From an uncultured SAR116 cluster alpha proteobacterium (GTDB lineage Bacteria; Pseudomonadota; Alphaproteobacteria; Puniceispirillales; Marisalimonadaceae): a stretch of 64,000 bases of DNA. Every line of letters begins with the position of its first letter. Position 1 is the stretch's first letter. The translations under genes were made by a program, and so were the position numbers. The stretch spans positions 1 through 64,000 of the forward strand of contig CACMRF010000006.1 of assembly GCA_902615995.1 (NCBI GenBank), written 5' to 3'. Below the pieces are notes generated by a model. That model had not been told where the DNA came from. It was given only the letters and a program-made list of their open reading frames with translations, and ran no database searches. Below, in pieces: positions 1 through 10,077 of this stretch.

Positions 1-2
1 TT

Positions 3-1547
3 AATTTCACAAGTATTCAACTACCAAGATCTGTACCTTTCATTTATTTAATGTTACTTGTTTTTTCAACTATTTCCGTAAGAGTTTTTATAAGGAACTC
101 TTATTTTTATTTAAAATTTCAAAAGCGAAATCCAGTTGTAATTTATGGTGCTGGTGATGCTGGTCGGCAATTAAAAAGTTTATTAGAAAATAATTTAAAT
201 TATTTAACAGTTTTTTTTATAGATGATAACGATAAGCTTGAAGGAAAGAGCATTTCAGGATTAAAAATTTTTTCTTTTGAAGAGGGAATTATACAGATTA
301 AAAAGTTTGATATTCAAACCATTATATTAGCCATGCCAAGTATATCTTTAAGCCGAAAAAAAATTTTATTTAGAAAATTTGAAAAACATAAACTCGAAAT
401 TAAGGATTTACCAAATTTAGATAAAATAATAAGAGGTGATAAACTTCTTACTGATTTCAAAAATATATCTGTAGAAGATTATTTGGATCGAGATAAAATT
501 CAACCAATACCTAAATTAATGTATAGAAATATTAAAGATAAAAATGTTTTGGTTACAGGAGCTGGAGGTTCGATTGGTTCAGAATTGTCAAAAATAATCT
601 TAAATTGTAAGCCCAAAACATTAATCTTAATAGATCAGTCGGAATTTGCGATATATAATTTACAATCGCAGCTGGTAAAATTAAATAAAACCAACTCAAC
701 CAAAGTAAAATATATTTTAGGCTCAGTCCAGAATGAAAAATTTATTCAAAATATATTTAAATCCAATAAATTGGATACAATTTATCATGCTGCAGCGTAT
801 AAACACGTTCCCATTATTGAAGAAAATGTAAGGGAAGCTATGTATAATAATATATTCAGTACGCTTTATTTGTCAAAAATAGCGAAAAATTATAAAGTTA
901 AAAATTTTATCTTAATATCTACTGATAAAGCAGTTAACCCGTCAAATTATATGGGGGTTACAAAGAGAATTTCTGAATTAATATGCCAATCCATTTCTAT
1001 GCAATCTAAACAAACTAACTTTAGTATTGTAAGATTTGGAAATGTTATGGGCTCATCTGGATCTGTAATACCTTTATTTAAACAACAAATAGAAAAAGGA
1101 GGGCCTGTAACAGTTACCAATAAAAATGTAACAAGATATTTTATGACAATTTCAGAAGCATGTGAACTTGTAGTGCAAGCAGGAGCAATGTCAATAAATG
1201 CAGATGTTTTCATATTAGACATGGGTAAACCAATAAAAATAACAAATCTTGCTAAAAAAATGATTGCTTCATACGGACTAAAACCCTTTTACAATAAAGA
1301 AAAGGGAGATATAGAAATTATTTTCACTGGCTTAAGAAAAGGTGAAAAAATTAGTGAAGAACTTCACTTGTCTAAAAAGATTTATAAAACTTCTCATCCA
1401 AGAATTTTTAGGGTTAAAGAAGAAGCATGTAACTTTGAAGAGTTATCAAAAACACTTGAAGAAATAAAAAGAGGGTGTCTAATAAATGATTTTTCATTGA
1501 TTAATATATTGTTAAAAAAATCACCAATAAATTACAAGCCAACATAA
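3..1547 (+). CDS. Nucleoside-diphosphate-sugar epimerase/dehydratase, WbpM/CapD/PglF family, 5'-truncated by window edge
   Basis: Two Rossmann segments (VVIYGAGDAGRQ, VLVTGAGGSIGSELSK) and RFGNVMGSSGSVIPLFKQQI. Frame stays open upstream of the M at 51 to the window edge (..LPRSVPFIYLMLLVFS), so the real start is outside. Confidence 0.93.
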   Translation, partial: NFTSIQLPRSVPFIYLMLLVFSTISVRVFIRNSYFYLKFQKRNPVVIYGAGDAGRQLKSLLENNLNYLTVFFIDDNDKLEGKSISGLKIFSFEEGIIQIKKFDIQTIILAMPSISLSRKKILFRKFEKHKLEIKDLPNLDKIIRGDKLLTDFKNISVEDYLDRDKIQPIPKLMYRNIKDKNVLVTGAGGSIGSELSKIILNCKPKTLILIDQSEFAIYNLQSQLVKLNKTNSTKVKYILGSVQNEKFIQNIFKSNKLDTIYHAAAYKHVPIIEENVREAMYNNIFSTLYLSKIAKNYKVKNFILISTDKAVNPSNYMGVTKRISELICQSISMQSKQTNFSIVRFGNVMGSSGSVIPLFKQQIEKGGPVTVTNKNVTRYFMTISEACELVVQAGAMSINADVFILDMGKPIKITNLAKKMIASYGLKPFYNKEKGDIEIIFTGLRKGEKISEELHLSKKIYKTSHPRIFRVKEEACNFEELSKTLEEIKRGCLINDFSLINILLKKSPINYKPT

Positions 1548-1886
1548 AAATCGTTATCTCAAAATGTAAAAAAACAATTTTATAAATATTCATTAATAAC
1601 AAATAAATGTTAAAATGATTTGACTAGATTTTATAAAAAATCTCAACTTCAAATGTTCTAAAATCTTATTTTTACAATAATGTACTCATCAAATTTTGAT
1701 ATAATATAATAAGGTAATTTTCTTTTAATAAGGTGAACGAAGGAGTGTTTTTTAAAATGAGCACTTTTCAATAAGAACAATTTTATCTTACAATACACAT
1801 AAATGTGAGCTTTTTTCAAAATTGGAAATATTAAATTATTAAATTGATGATTTAAAATAATTCGAAATAAATTTCAATTATTAATG

Positions 1887-2456
1887 TTAAACACCTTTAT
1901 TTCTTAAAACAGCAAACAATGTGAATATTATAATTTTAAAATCAAAAATCATCGACTGATTATTTAAGTAATATAAATCTAGTTTAACTTTTTCATTAAC
2001 ATTAATGTTGTCTCTACCATTTATTTGAGCCCACCCAGTAATGCCAGGATGCAGTACATGAATATTTTTTTTTGTCCTCATTTTTTTTAAATCATATTGA
2101 TTGAAAAGTGCTGGCCTTGGACCAACAAAACTCATATCTCCGACTATAATTGACCAAAATTGTGGAAGTTCATCAAGGCTAGTTTTTCTAAGATAGTAAC
2201 CAATTCTTGTAATATTTTTTTGAGGATTTCTCATAAGATGAGTTGCTAATTGTGGAGTGTCTATATGCATTGTTCTAAACTTAGGCATTTCAAAAATTAC
2301 ATTTTTTTTTCCAATTCTTTTAGACCAATGCAATATAGGTCCTTTTGAAAAAACTTTAATTAAAATTGAAATCACAAAAAAAATGGGGGCACATAGAATT
2401 ATTAATATAGTTGCAAATGTTAAATCAAATACTCTTTTTGTGAAATTATTTTTCAT
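1887..2456 (-). CDS. Undecaprenyl-phosphate sugar phosphotransferase (bacterial sugar transferase, WcaJ/PglC type)
   Basis: KRVFDLTFATILIILCAPIFFVISILIKVFSKGPI, KFRTM, RKTSLDELPQFWSIIVGDMSFVGPRP motifs. Confidence 0.93.
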   Translation of the reverse strand: MKNNFTKRVFDLTFATILIILCAPIFFVISILIKVFSKGPILHWSKRIGKKNVIFEMPKFRTMHIDTPQLATHLMRNPQKNITRIGYYLRKTSLDELPQFWSIIVGDMSFVGPRPALFNQYDLKKMRTKKNIHVLHPGITGWAQINGRDNINVNEKVKLDLYYLNNQSMIFDFKIIIFTLFAVLRNKGV

Positions 2457-2617
2457 ATGTAAAACATAATAAATTTATTGTAAAATATATATCAATTTCA
2501 ATTTTTTTTGATTTAATTAGAAAATTTTAAAAATTAAAAAGCGACATTATTTGATATATATTTAAAGTTAATATATAATTCAAAATTATATAAAATCTAA
2601 TCTTTTGTGATAAACTC

Positions 2618-4546
2618 ATGAGCAGTAATAAATGTGCATATCCATGGCAACAAATGATAATAGATCTCACAGGAGAGGTTGTTCCTTGCTGTTATTGGTC
2701 AGGGTATGGTAACTTTGGAAAACCACTAGGCAACACAAATAAAAATACAATTGAAGAAATATGGAATGGCAAAGGTTATAAGGAATTAAGAAAACAATTC
2801 AAAGAAAATGATTTAGACAATCATCCATGTGGTAATTGTATGTCATATAGGTGGAGTAATAATAATTTCCCATCATTTGAATGGCCAAATAAAATTATTT
2901 TAGATGAAGGATATTGTTATAGAACAAAGATATTTACAAACAATGATGATTCTAAATTAAATATTAAAAATGTTTCTCTTTATGAAAATGAAAAAAATAT
3001 AGGTAAAATTGAATTAAATCATGATAAAATTAGAAGAAATGGCAATGGTTTGTTTTGTTTATGGAATGGATGGATTTATTTTTCCTCCAGTAATAATACT
3101 GATCCAAATTTGAACCATTTTTCATACCATATTTTAATAAATGATAAAAAATTTACTATAAAAACTATTAATCACACAGCAAGATCAGGAAAAAATTTAT
3201 TAAAATCATACGATGAATTTAAAAAAAGCAAATCTAAATTAGCATCTAAACCAAGTATAGTTAGCCTTATATCAACAGCTGATTGTAATATTGACTGCCC
3301 AAGTTGTAGCCAAAATAAAGTAAGAGAAGCAGGGGTTCAACATAGAAAAGAAACTATACCTAATATCCTTAATCTAGTTCCATATTTAAGTAAATTTACT
3401 TGGCATGGGGGAGAACCATATCTCATTAAACGTTTCAGAAAATTTATTGATAATTTTCATAAAAGTGATAATCCAAATCTGTGTTTTGGATTCACATCCA
3501 ACGCGACAATGATAACTAAATCTGAAAGTGAAAAACTAAAAAAATTTCCATTTACAGAAATTGCTATTTCTATTGATAGTTTCAATAAAAGTAGTTTTGA
3601 AAAAATAAGAGAAGGTGCAAAATTAGATCGTGTACTGGAGAATTTAAAATTTCTTCGAAATAGTCTAATCACTCAAAATCATAATATTACGATTGGTATG
3701 ATTATATGTAAGTCAAATTTCAATGAACTTAAATTTAATTTAGAGAAAGCTCATAAATTAAAGTTAAACTTAAATTTATCACCAGTTTTAGTAACACCGT
3801 CGATTGAGCAATTAAATATATTTGAAAATTTTAAATATGAAACTAAAGATTGGAAGAGTTCATTAAATATTACTTTTAAATATTTAGAGTATTTAAAAAA
3901 ATGTGCTTTTTCTTCAGATTGGGCTCTTAACCACATACCAATGGTCCAAGAGTTAGAAAAAATTTATTTAAATTCAAAAATTGAACATGAAGAAATTATA
4001 TCAATTAATTTAAATTTACTAGATCCTTTCAACCAATTAAAAACAATGACTTGTCCTGGTATAATAGTATATTCTAACAACCAAAATCTTAGTTACTTAA
4101 AAATAGAAAAAAACATAAAAAATCTTAAAATTAGAATTCCAAAGATAAAAATTCAAAAAGCATTAGAAAATGACCACCTTCGTATCAATTTTGTACCTGA
4201 CCTTTACAACGAATTTTATGTGTTTACTTCTTCAACTTTTAATGACATTCCTAAGAGTCTAGATTTAGTAATTAACGATAAAAATTTAAATTTATTAAAA
4301 ATAAAAAATATTAAAAAAGCAACATATGGCGAAACTACTCCTGATGGTCTAAATGTAATTAATCCAGATTCCGTTGCAAAAAAAATTCATATTTCTAATT
4401 TAAAAAAATTTGCCTCAACTAAAAATCACATAATAAATACAAAAAGTTATGGTAATAAGTATATAATTTATAATTTTAAAATTCTTGCTAAAAACTTTGC
4501 GAAAAAGTTTATTGCCAAACTAGGGGTGAATAAATTGTCTAGATAA
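2618..4546 (+). CDS. Radical SAM protein with N-terminal SPASM-like Cys cluster
   Basis: CNIDCPSC (CX3CX2C) radical-SAM motif in the centre; N-terminal CAYPWQQMIIDLTGEVVPCCYW...CGNC SPASM-like cluster. Confidence 0.82.
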   Translation: MSSNKCAYPWQQMIIDLTGEVVPCCYWSGYGNFGKPLGNTNKNTIEEIWNGKGYKELRKQFKENDLDNHPCGNCMSYRWSNNNFPSFEWPNKIILDEGYCYRTKIFTNNDDSKLNIKNVSLYENEKNIGKIELNHDKIRRNGNGLFCLWNGWIYFSSSNNTDPNLNHFSYHILINDKKFTIKTINHTARSGKNLLKSYDEFKKSKSKLASKPSIVSLISTADCNIDCPSCSQNKVREAGVQHRKETIPNILNLVPYLSKFTWHGGEPYLIKRFRKFIDNFHKSDNPNLCFGFTSNATMITKSESEKLKKFPFTEIAISIDSFNKSSFEKIREGAKLDRVLENLKFLRNSLITQNHNITIGMIICKSNFNELKFNLEKAHKLKLNLNLSPVLVTPSIEQLNIFENFKYETKDWKSSLNITFKYLEYLKKCAFSSDWALNHIPMVQELEKIYLNSKIEHEEIISINLNLLDPFNQLKTMTCPGIIVYSNNQNLSYLKIEKNIKNLKIRIPKIKIQKALENDHLRINFVPDLYNEFYVFTSSTFNDIPKSLDLVINDKNLNLLKIKNIKKATYGETTPDGLNVINPDSVAKKIHISNLKKFASTKNHIINTKSYGNKYIIYNFKILAKNFAKKFIAKLGVNKLSR

Positions 4547-4573
4547 GGAATACAATTAATTCTGACATTAATT

Positions 4574-5347
4574 TCAACTTATCCTATTTAGTATTTTTTT
4601 TGGTAAATATTTCAAAAACCTCAAAAACCTTTTAACCTCAATCAATGATCTTAATAAAGCAGGATTACTAGGAAGATTTTGATCAAATTTTTTAAATTTT
4701 ATCATCACACATCCTGAATTAATACTTTTATTATTTGATTTATCTACAATTAAACCAGGTAGATACCATTTAGAGTTTGGTGGATAAATGCTAAAACTAT
4801 ATTTTTTGGACAATGCTGTTTTGATCATTCTTTCAGCTGCGTCATGGCCTTTGCAAAAAACATATTTGTTACCTTCAAATCTATAAAAATCATGACTTAT
4901 AAACACAAATGAAGATGAACTTTTATCAAAAATAAGATTTGTGTCTTCATCGCTTAAATTCGCATCATTAAAGAAAAAATCAAATTTTTCATTAGTTGTT
5001 CTTAAAAACTCTGTACTATGTGTATTTGGGTTTCTAAATATTCTTTCATAACATTGTTTATATTTCTTTTTTAGTCTAAAATTATCTTTTCCAAGATCTA
5101 CTGTATGTATTTTTACATGAGGACTGGCAGAGGCCATACAATATGTACTATTCCCTACCCATGTTCCAATTTCTAAAATATTCTTTGGTTGTTCGTTAAT
5201 AACACATAATTGTAAAAAATTACCATCAGCTTGGTGAATGGAGTCTGAAGTTATACCTACATCAAAGTAAGATTCATTTATCAATTTATAATTTTTTTTA
5301 TAAGCTTCTTTTATATAATTTTCAGTTTTTTTATGGTCAGACCACAT
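4574..5347 (-). CDS. Class I SAM-dependent methyltransferase family protein
   Basis: ILEIGTWVGNSTYCMA motif I-like; FDFFFNDA; paralogous remnant at 9785-9944. Confidence 0.65.
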   Translation of the reverse strand: MWSDHKKTENYIKEAYKKNYKLINESYFDVGITSDSIHQADGNFLQLCVINEQPKNILEIGTWVGNSTYCMASASPHVKIHTVDLGKDNFRLKKKYKQCYERIFRNPNTHSTEFLRTTNEKFDFFFNDANLSDEDTNLIFDKSSSSFVFISHDFYRFEGNKYVFCKGHDAAERMIKTALSKKYSFSIYPPNSKWYLPGLIVDKSNNKSINSGCVMIKFKKFDQNLPSNPALLRSLIEVKRFLRFLKYLPKKILNRIS

Positions 5348-5407
5348 AGTTTTTATACCTTTACTACCTATACTTATACTTGAAAAATAAGAAAAAAAAA
5401 CAGCAAA

Positions 5408-6841
5408 TTACTTAAAATATAGTTTATTTGTGTTACGAACCATTTTATTCAAATCAAATTTTTTTTCAATAATTTTAATTGATTTTTCTTTATAGAATTT
5501 AGTTTTACCTTTATTCAAAACAAAATTTAGATTGTTTGTCAAATCTTCAACATTACCAACATTAACACAATAAGCTGTATCATTATTCAGAACTGTTTCT
5601 AAAATTCCACCTGCATTTGTTGATACTATTGGACACTTCAAAATTTGAGCTTCTATTAAGACATTAGGTGTTCCTTCAAATTCGGAAGTCATTAAAAGTA
5701 CATCTGCAGATGCTAAAGCTATGTTCACATTATTTGAAACTCCAGCTAATTTTATAAATTTATTTAATTTATGTTTTTTAATAAAATTTATCATTTCATT
5801 CCGTAAAAAGCCTTCTCCATAAATGACACTTACAAAATCTTTTCTTTTTTCGGATAACAACTTTATAGTTTCTAGAAAATCAAAAGGTCTTTTTTCTGGA
5901 GAAAGTCTAAGAATACCTAAAATTATTTTTTTAGAATTTTCAATTTGAAATTTTTTATTAAAGTATTTTTGTTGTGTTACATCTAAATCCATAAATTTAT
6001 TTTTATCAATGCCATTATAAACAACTGAAAATATTTTTTTATTAACTCCTATCCATTTACTGTAATCCGTTGCACCATATTTTGAATTATTATAGAAAAT
6101 TATCCCATTTACATTTTCTAATTTTTTATAAATTTCTTTAACGCCAATTATATTTAAATGATTGAAGTTTGAAGGATTTACATTTCTAGTACTTAGTATA
6201 ATTTTAGGGATGTTTAAAAAAATACCTGAGATAGATCCCCAGATATTTGAATGATCAAGCCAACAATGTAATACATCAGGCTTTAAATCAAATAAGTTTG
6301 GCACAATATCACTTACATAGTTAACCATATAATAAGGTACTATTTTCCAATTAATATAATAGGCTTTTGATTTTAAAAAATTCTTAAGGTTTACATTTTC
6401 TTTAGCGACAAGAACTTTTATATTATTTTTTTTTAAAATATCTAGATAGGGGGGATGACATTGATTATAATATATTAATACCGAGACGTTATATCCCATT
6501 TCTTTTTGCTTAATGCAAAGATAGGTCAATTGTCTTTCTGCACCCCCAGAACTTAGAGATCCAATAAAATGTGTAATATTTAATTTATCTTTCTCATTCA
6601 ACCTTGATTTTAATTTTTTCCTTTCCTGAATCTTAAAATTTAAAAACTCAAAAGGATTATGCCTTTCCAATTTATTTTGACTTATACCAAAAAGAATACG
6701 CTTTATATTTCTTAAAAACTTAAACAAATTTGGATTAAACTTTAAAATTGCATCTGCAAATCTGATATAATTTGTATTAATGAAATTTCTAATTATGTAA
6801 AATCTATATGAATTTTTAGGAGATAGTAAAAATTTTAACAT
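5408..6841 (-). CDS. Glycosyltransferase family 4
   Basis: HFIGSLSSGGAERQL, LLMTSEFEGTPNVLIEAQ, CPIVSTNAGG; close paralog of 14947-16533. Confidence 0.92.
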   Translation of the reverse strand: MLKFLLSPKNSYRFYIIRNFINTNYIRFADAILKFNPNLFKFLRNIKRILFGISQNKLERHNPFEFLNFKIQERKKLKSRLNEKDKLNITHFIGSLSSGGAERQLTYLCIKQKEMGYNVSVLIYYNQCHPPYLDILKKNNIKVLVAKENVNLKNFLKSKAYYINWKIVPYYMVNYVSDIVPNLFDLKPDVLHCWLDHSNIWGSISGIFLNIPKIILSTRNVNPSNFNHLNIIGVKEIYKKLENVNGIIFYNNSKYGATDYSKWIGVNKKIFSVVYNGIDKNKFMDLDVTQQKYFNKKFQIENSKKIILGILRLSPEKRPFDFLETIKLLSEKRKDFVSVIYGEGFLRNEMINFIKKHKLNKFIKLAGVSNNVNIALASADVLLMTSEFEGTPNVLIEAQILKCPIVSTNAGGILETVLNNDTAYCVNVGNVEDLTNNLNFVLNKGKTKFYKEKSIKIIEKKFDLNKMVRNTNKLYFK

Positions 6842-6941
6842 GTAAAATTTATACCAAAATATTAAATTTTTTAAACATTAAAAAAATTACTTAAATATTA
6901 GTTTAATACCAAAATTCTAAAGTTAACTAAGTTGTCTCGAT

Positions 6942-7600
6942 CTATCTATCAAAGTAATATTTGCTGAACTGATGTTCCTCTAAATTCACAATCCCAAATC
7001 TTTTGTCATTGACATTCTCATCACAAAAAAAGTTCATGGCGCAAATATCCCTCTTGTCTGAAGTAACGAAAAGTTAAAGGATCAATATTAAAATTTCTAG
7101 TTTCAGGCGATTGAATAGAAAAATGATTTCATTCCAAATAAAGATTGGTTGTCTCGAACTTTAACTCTCATAGATCATTTTCTTAATCTAACGTGGTCTA
7201 ACACATCACCTTTAAATCTCACAAAAATGCTGATTTTTTTTCCTTTGATATAAATACTTGCGAGAACAAAATTTTGATTTTCATCTAAAATTATACTTTT
7301 TTTGAGAGCATTTGTTCTATCATCATTAATTTTTTTTAGATTTTTGAGACTTATATTTATATTCAACTTAGGAACAGCATATTTGTAAATTTCACTGGAT
7401 TTTTAAAAATCTTCTGGATAATTAATTATATAATTTGTAAAGTTTGTAGATAACTCATTCAAAAAATAATAATACTGTTGAATAAAAGATATTTGCGAAG
7501 TCTTATTTGTTTTAATCCAAGTAATTGAAATAATTAACAACAGTAAAAAATAACATGCTAAGAAGACCAGGAAGATGAGAAATTATTTTTTTTATGAATT
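6942..7600 (-). pseudogene. Decayed CotH-kinase-like protein gene with multiple frameshifts
   Basis: Minus-strand fragments in different frames line up in order: TM segment FLIFLVFLACYFLLLLIISITWIKT; LNINISLKNLKKINDDRTNALKK...FVRFKGDVLDHVRLRK*; MRVKVRDNQSLFGMKSFFYSIA*; QSPETRNFNIDPLTFRYFRQEGYLRHELFL*; DENVNDKRFGIVNLEEHQFSKYYFDR*. Confidence 0.8.
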
Positions 7601-7636
7601 AATAAGGATGAATTGGTTAAGTTCATAGTTTAAAAT

Positions 7637-8974
7637 TTAAATAATTTCTAATTTATTTTCCCAAGTTGTAAAATTATCAATTAAACCCTCAGATCTAACC
7701 CCAACAGAAAAAATATAGGCAGTATTAACTTTATCATAGGTTTCCCATTTTCTTCTAATACCTGTTAAAGGAGTTACTTTACTTAACTTTGTTGAAAAAA
7801 CATAATTGCCATGTGATAGGTTCATATTAAATTTCCAAACTATTGTAAAATTCTGATCTTTATTAAATGAATTATATTTCATATTTACAAGATGATTATC
7901 AGCATAAATTATTTGTTCACCAGTCAAAGTTCTTATTTGGTATGAAGAGATTATATTATTTAGCTTTTCATTAGCCTTAACAAAGATTAAGCAGTGACAT
8001 CTCTGATTGTATAAGAAATCTTTTTGAGGATTATTTTTTTCATCAGTAAGAACAACGTTCAGTATAGAGGCTTTGTTATTTCCAAAATTATGGTCTTCTA
8101 TAGCTTTTTTTCTAAAATTTTTTATTTCAAGATATCTGTGTCTATCAAAATTAGTTGAATTGGATTGTACAATATCTTTGTTAATTTTATTAAAATCTTT
8201 TTTGGTATCTATATTTCGATTTTGCAATAATTTTTCATATCTATTTAAAACTAAATTTGGAGTATCAATTAAGACCATTTCACCTTTATCCAACAATATT
8301 ACTCTATCACAGATTTGTCTAATTTGATCAATGGAATGTGAAACAAAAATAATTGATGTACCATTTTTTTTTAATGAATTAATCTTTCTAAAACATTTTT
8401 CTTGAAAAGAGATGTCACCCACTGAGAGTGCTTCATCTATTATTAGCAAATTAGGCTTTATGCTTATTTGGATTGAAAAGGCAAGCCTCATTATCATCCC
8501 TGTACTATAAGTATTAAGAGGTTGATTTAAATATTCTGTTATGTCAGCAAATGATATAATTTCTCTCTTAAAATTTTCAAAATTGTTTTTTGAAATACCC
8601 ATTAAGCTTCCATAAATTTCAATGTTTTCATAAGCCGTTAACTCATAATTAAAAGCTGTTCCTAACTCTAAAATTGATGAAATTTTGCCTTTGACTTTCA
8701 AAGAACCAGAGCTATGGGTTAAAACTCCAGATATTATTTTTAACAAAGTACTTTTACCAGATCCATTTTTTCCTATGATTCCCAAAGTTTCATTTTTTTT
8801 TAAAGTAAAAGAAATATTCTTCAAAACTACTCTTGTTGAATACACGTCTTTTAAAAATTTAAGTTTTAAAAATTTTTTAAAAAAATCTATTATAATTTGT
8901 TTAGGGATTTTATTTAAAGTGTTATAGAGTTTATATTCTTTTGATAAATTTTTAACAAAAAGTATATTAGCCAT
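7637..8974 (-). CDS. Polysaccharide ABC exporter ATP-binding protein with C-terminal carbohydrate-binding-type domain (Wzt-like)
   Basis: Walker A GIIGKNGSGKST, STGMIMRLAF signature, Walker B LLIIDEALSVGD; C-terminal extension of about 170 aa. Confidence 0.93.
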   Translation of the reverse strand: MANILFVKNLSKEYKLYNTLNKIPKQIIIDFFKKFLKLKFLKDVYSTRVVLKNISFTLKKNETLGIIGKNGSGKSTLLKIISGVLTHSSGSLKVKGKISSILELGTAFNYELTAYENIEIYGSLMGISKNNFENFKREIISFADITEYLNQPLNTYSTGMIMRLAFSIQISIKPNLLIIDEALSVGDISFQEKCFRKINSLKKNGTSIIFVSHSIDQIRQICDRVILLDKGEMVLIDTPNLVLNRYEKLLQNRNIDTKKDFNKINKDIVQSNSTNFDRHRYLEIKNFRKKAIEDHNFGNNKASILNVVLTDEKNNPQKDFLYNQRCHCLIFVKANEKLNNIISSYQIRTLTGEQIIYADNHLVNMKYNSFNKDQNFTIVWKFNMNLSHGNYVFSTKLSKVTPLTGIRRKWETYDKVNTAYIFSVGVRSEGLIDNFTTWENKLEII

Positions 8975-8977
8975 TTT

Positions 8978-9772
8978 TTAAATTACTTCTGGAAAAGTTG
9001 AATCTAATGATTTAAAGAATTTATATCCTATAACTAAAAGAAATAAGCTAATTACAAAATACATACAAAAAACAAACATGTCTGGCAATTGACCCTGTAT
9101 AAGTAATTTTCTCGTAATCTCAATAGGCAATGTTAATGGATTAAAAATTATAATTTTTTGAATTATTATTGGTAAGCTTGTAACTGGATATAAAATAGGA
9201 CTTATAAAAAATAAAACTGACATGGAAAATGTTACGATTTGAATTAAATCTCTTAAAAAAACACTTATTGACGAAATTATTAATGAGAAACTAAAAATCG
9301 TTAAAAAGAATGGTATTAGAAAAAATGGTAATAAAAAAGTTGTATAATAAAAAAAACCGTTATAATAAATTGAAAAAATAAGTAGGATTATTAAACTAAT
9401 AAACAAATTGAAAATTGATGTAATACATTTTGAAATTGGAAATATTTCACTAGGAATAGCAATTTTTTTAATGTAATTTGAATAACTAATAATTGCACTA
9501 GAACTTTTAGTCAAACTATCTGAGAAGCATTGATATAAAATCAAACCACAGAATAACATTAAAATATAATGTTCTAATGATAACTCTGAACCCCACCTTG
9601 CCTGAAAAATAAATCCAAAAACAAATGTAAATAATGTTAACATTAATAGTGGAAATATAAAAACCCAAATCATCCCTAAAAATGTTCCTCTATACTGATT
9701 TAAAATATCATTGTATGTAAATGTAAGGAGTTGTTGTTTAAAAGAATATAAGGTTATTAAATTACTAAACAT
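8978..9772 (-). CDS. Polysaccharide ABC exporter permease (Wzm-like)
   Basis: DILNQYRGTFLGMIWVFIFPLLMLTLFTFVFG; FLRDLIQIV; multiple TM segments; next to Wzt-like gene. Confidence 0.93.
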   Translation of the reverse strand: MFSNLITLYSFKQQLLTFTYNDILNQYRGTFLGMIWVFIFPLLMLTLFTFVFGFIFQARWGSELSLEHYILMLFCGLILYQCFSDSLTKSSSAIISYSNYIKKIAIPSEIFPISKCITSIFNLFISLIILLIFSIYYNGFFYYTTFLLPFFLIPFFLTIFSFSLIISSISVFLRDLIQIVTFSMSVLFFISPILYPVTSLPIIIQKIIIFNPLTLPIEITRKLLIQGQLPDMFVFCMYFVISLFLLVIGYKFFKSLDSTFPEVI

Positions 9773-9784
9773 TTAAAAAAGAAC

Positions 9785-9944
9785 CTAGTTTTTTGAACTA
9801 AAATATTTTAGTATTTTTTTTGGAATTAAGAATAAAAATCTAAACATAAGACTTAGACCAATCTTATTTTTCAATAAAATTAATTCTAATTTTTAGATAA
9901 GTTTTCTCAATAAAGTTTTTATTTTTAGTAAAATCACTCCACAT
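9785..9944 (-). pseudogene. Internally deleted remnant of a methyltransferase gene paralogous to 4574-5347
   Basis: N-terminal MWSDFTKNKNFIEKTYLKIRINFIEK* matches MWSDHKKTENYIKEAYKKNYKLINES. Immediately following, in another frame, KIGLSLMFRFLFLIPKKILKYFSSKN* matches the C-terminus VKRFLRFLKYLPKKILNRIS*. The catalytic middle is missing. Confidence 0.75.
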
Positions 9945-10077
9945 AGCTCAAATTAACCTATACTTTAATTTTTAACAAGTTATAATTGACCTTTTAATAA
10001 TTCAATAGATTATTGTCATAATTTATTTAAGAATATAAAATACGTTTATTTTGAGTTTTTAATTTCATCATTTAAGA

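Noticed and set aside
947-1222. Minus-strand 91-aa ORF
   Set aside because: Lies fully antisense within the strong WbpM/CapD CDS; no recognisable domain. Likely a shadow ORF.
1548-1886. 340-bp convergent intergenic region checked for a decayed gene or small RNA
   Set aside because: No convincing protein fragments, stem-loop or promoter could be supported by eye; needs computation.
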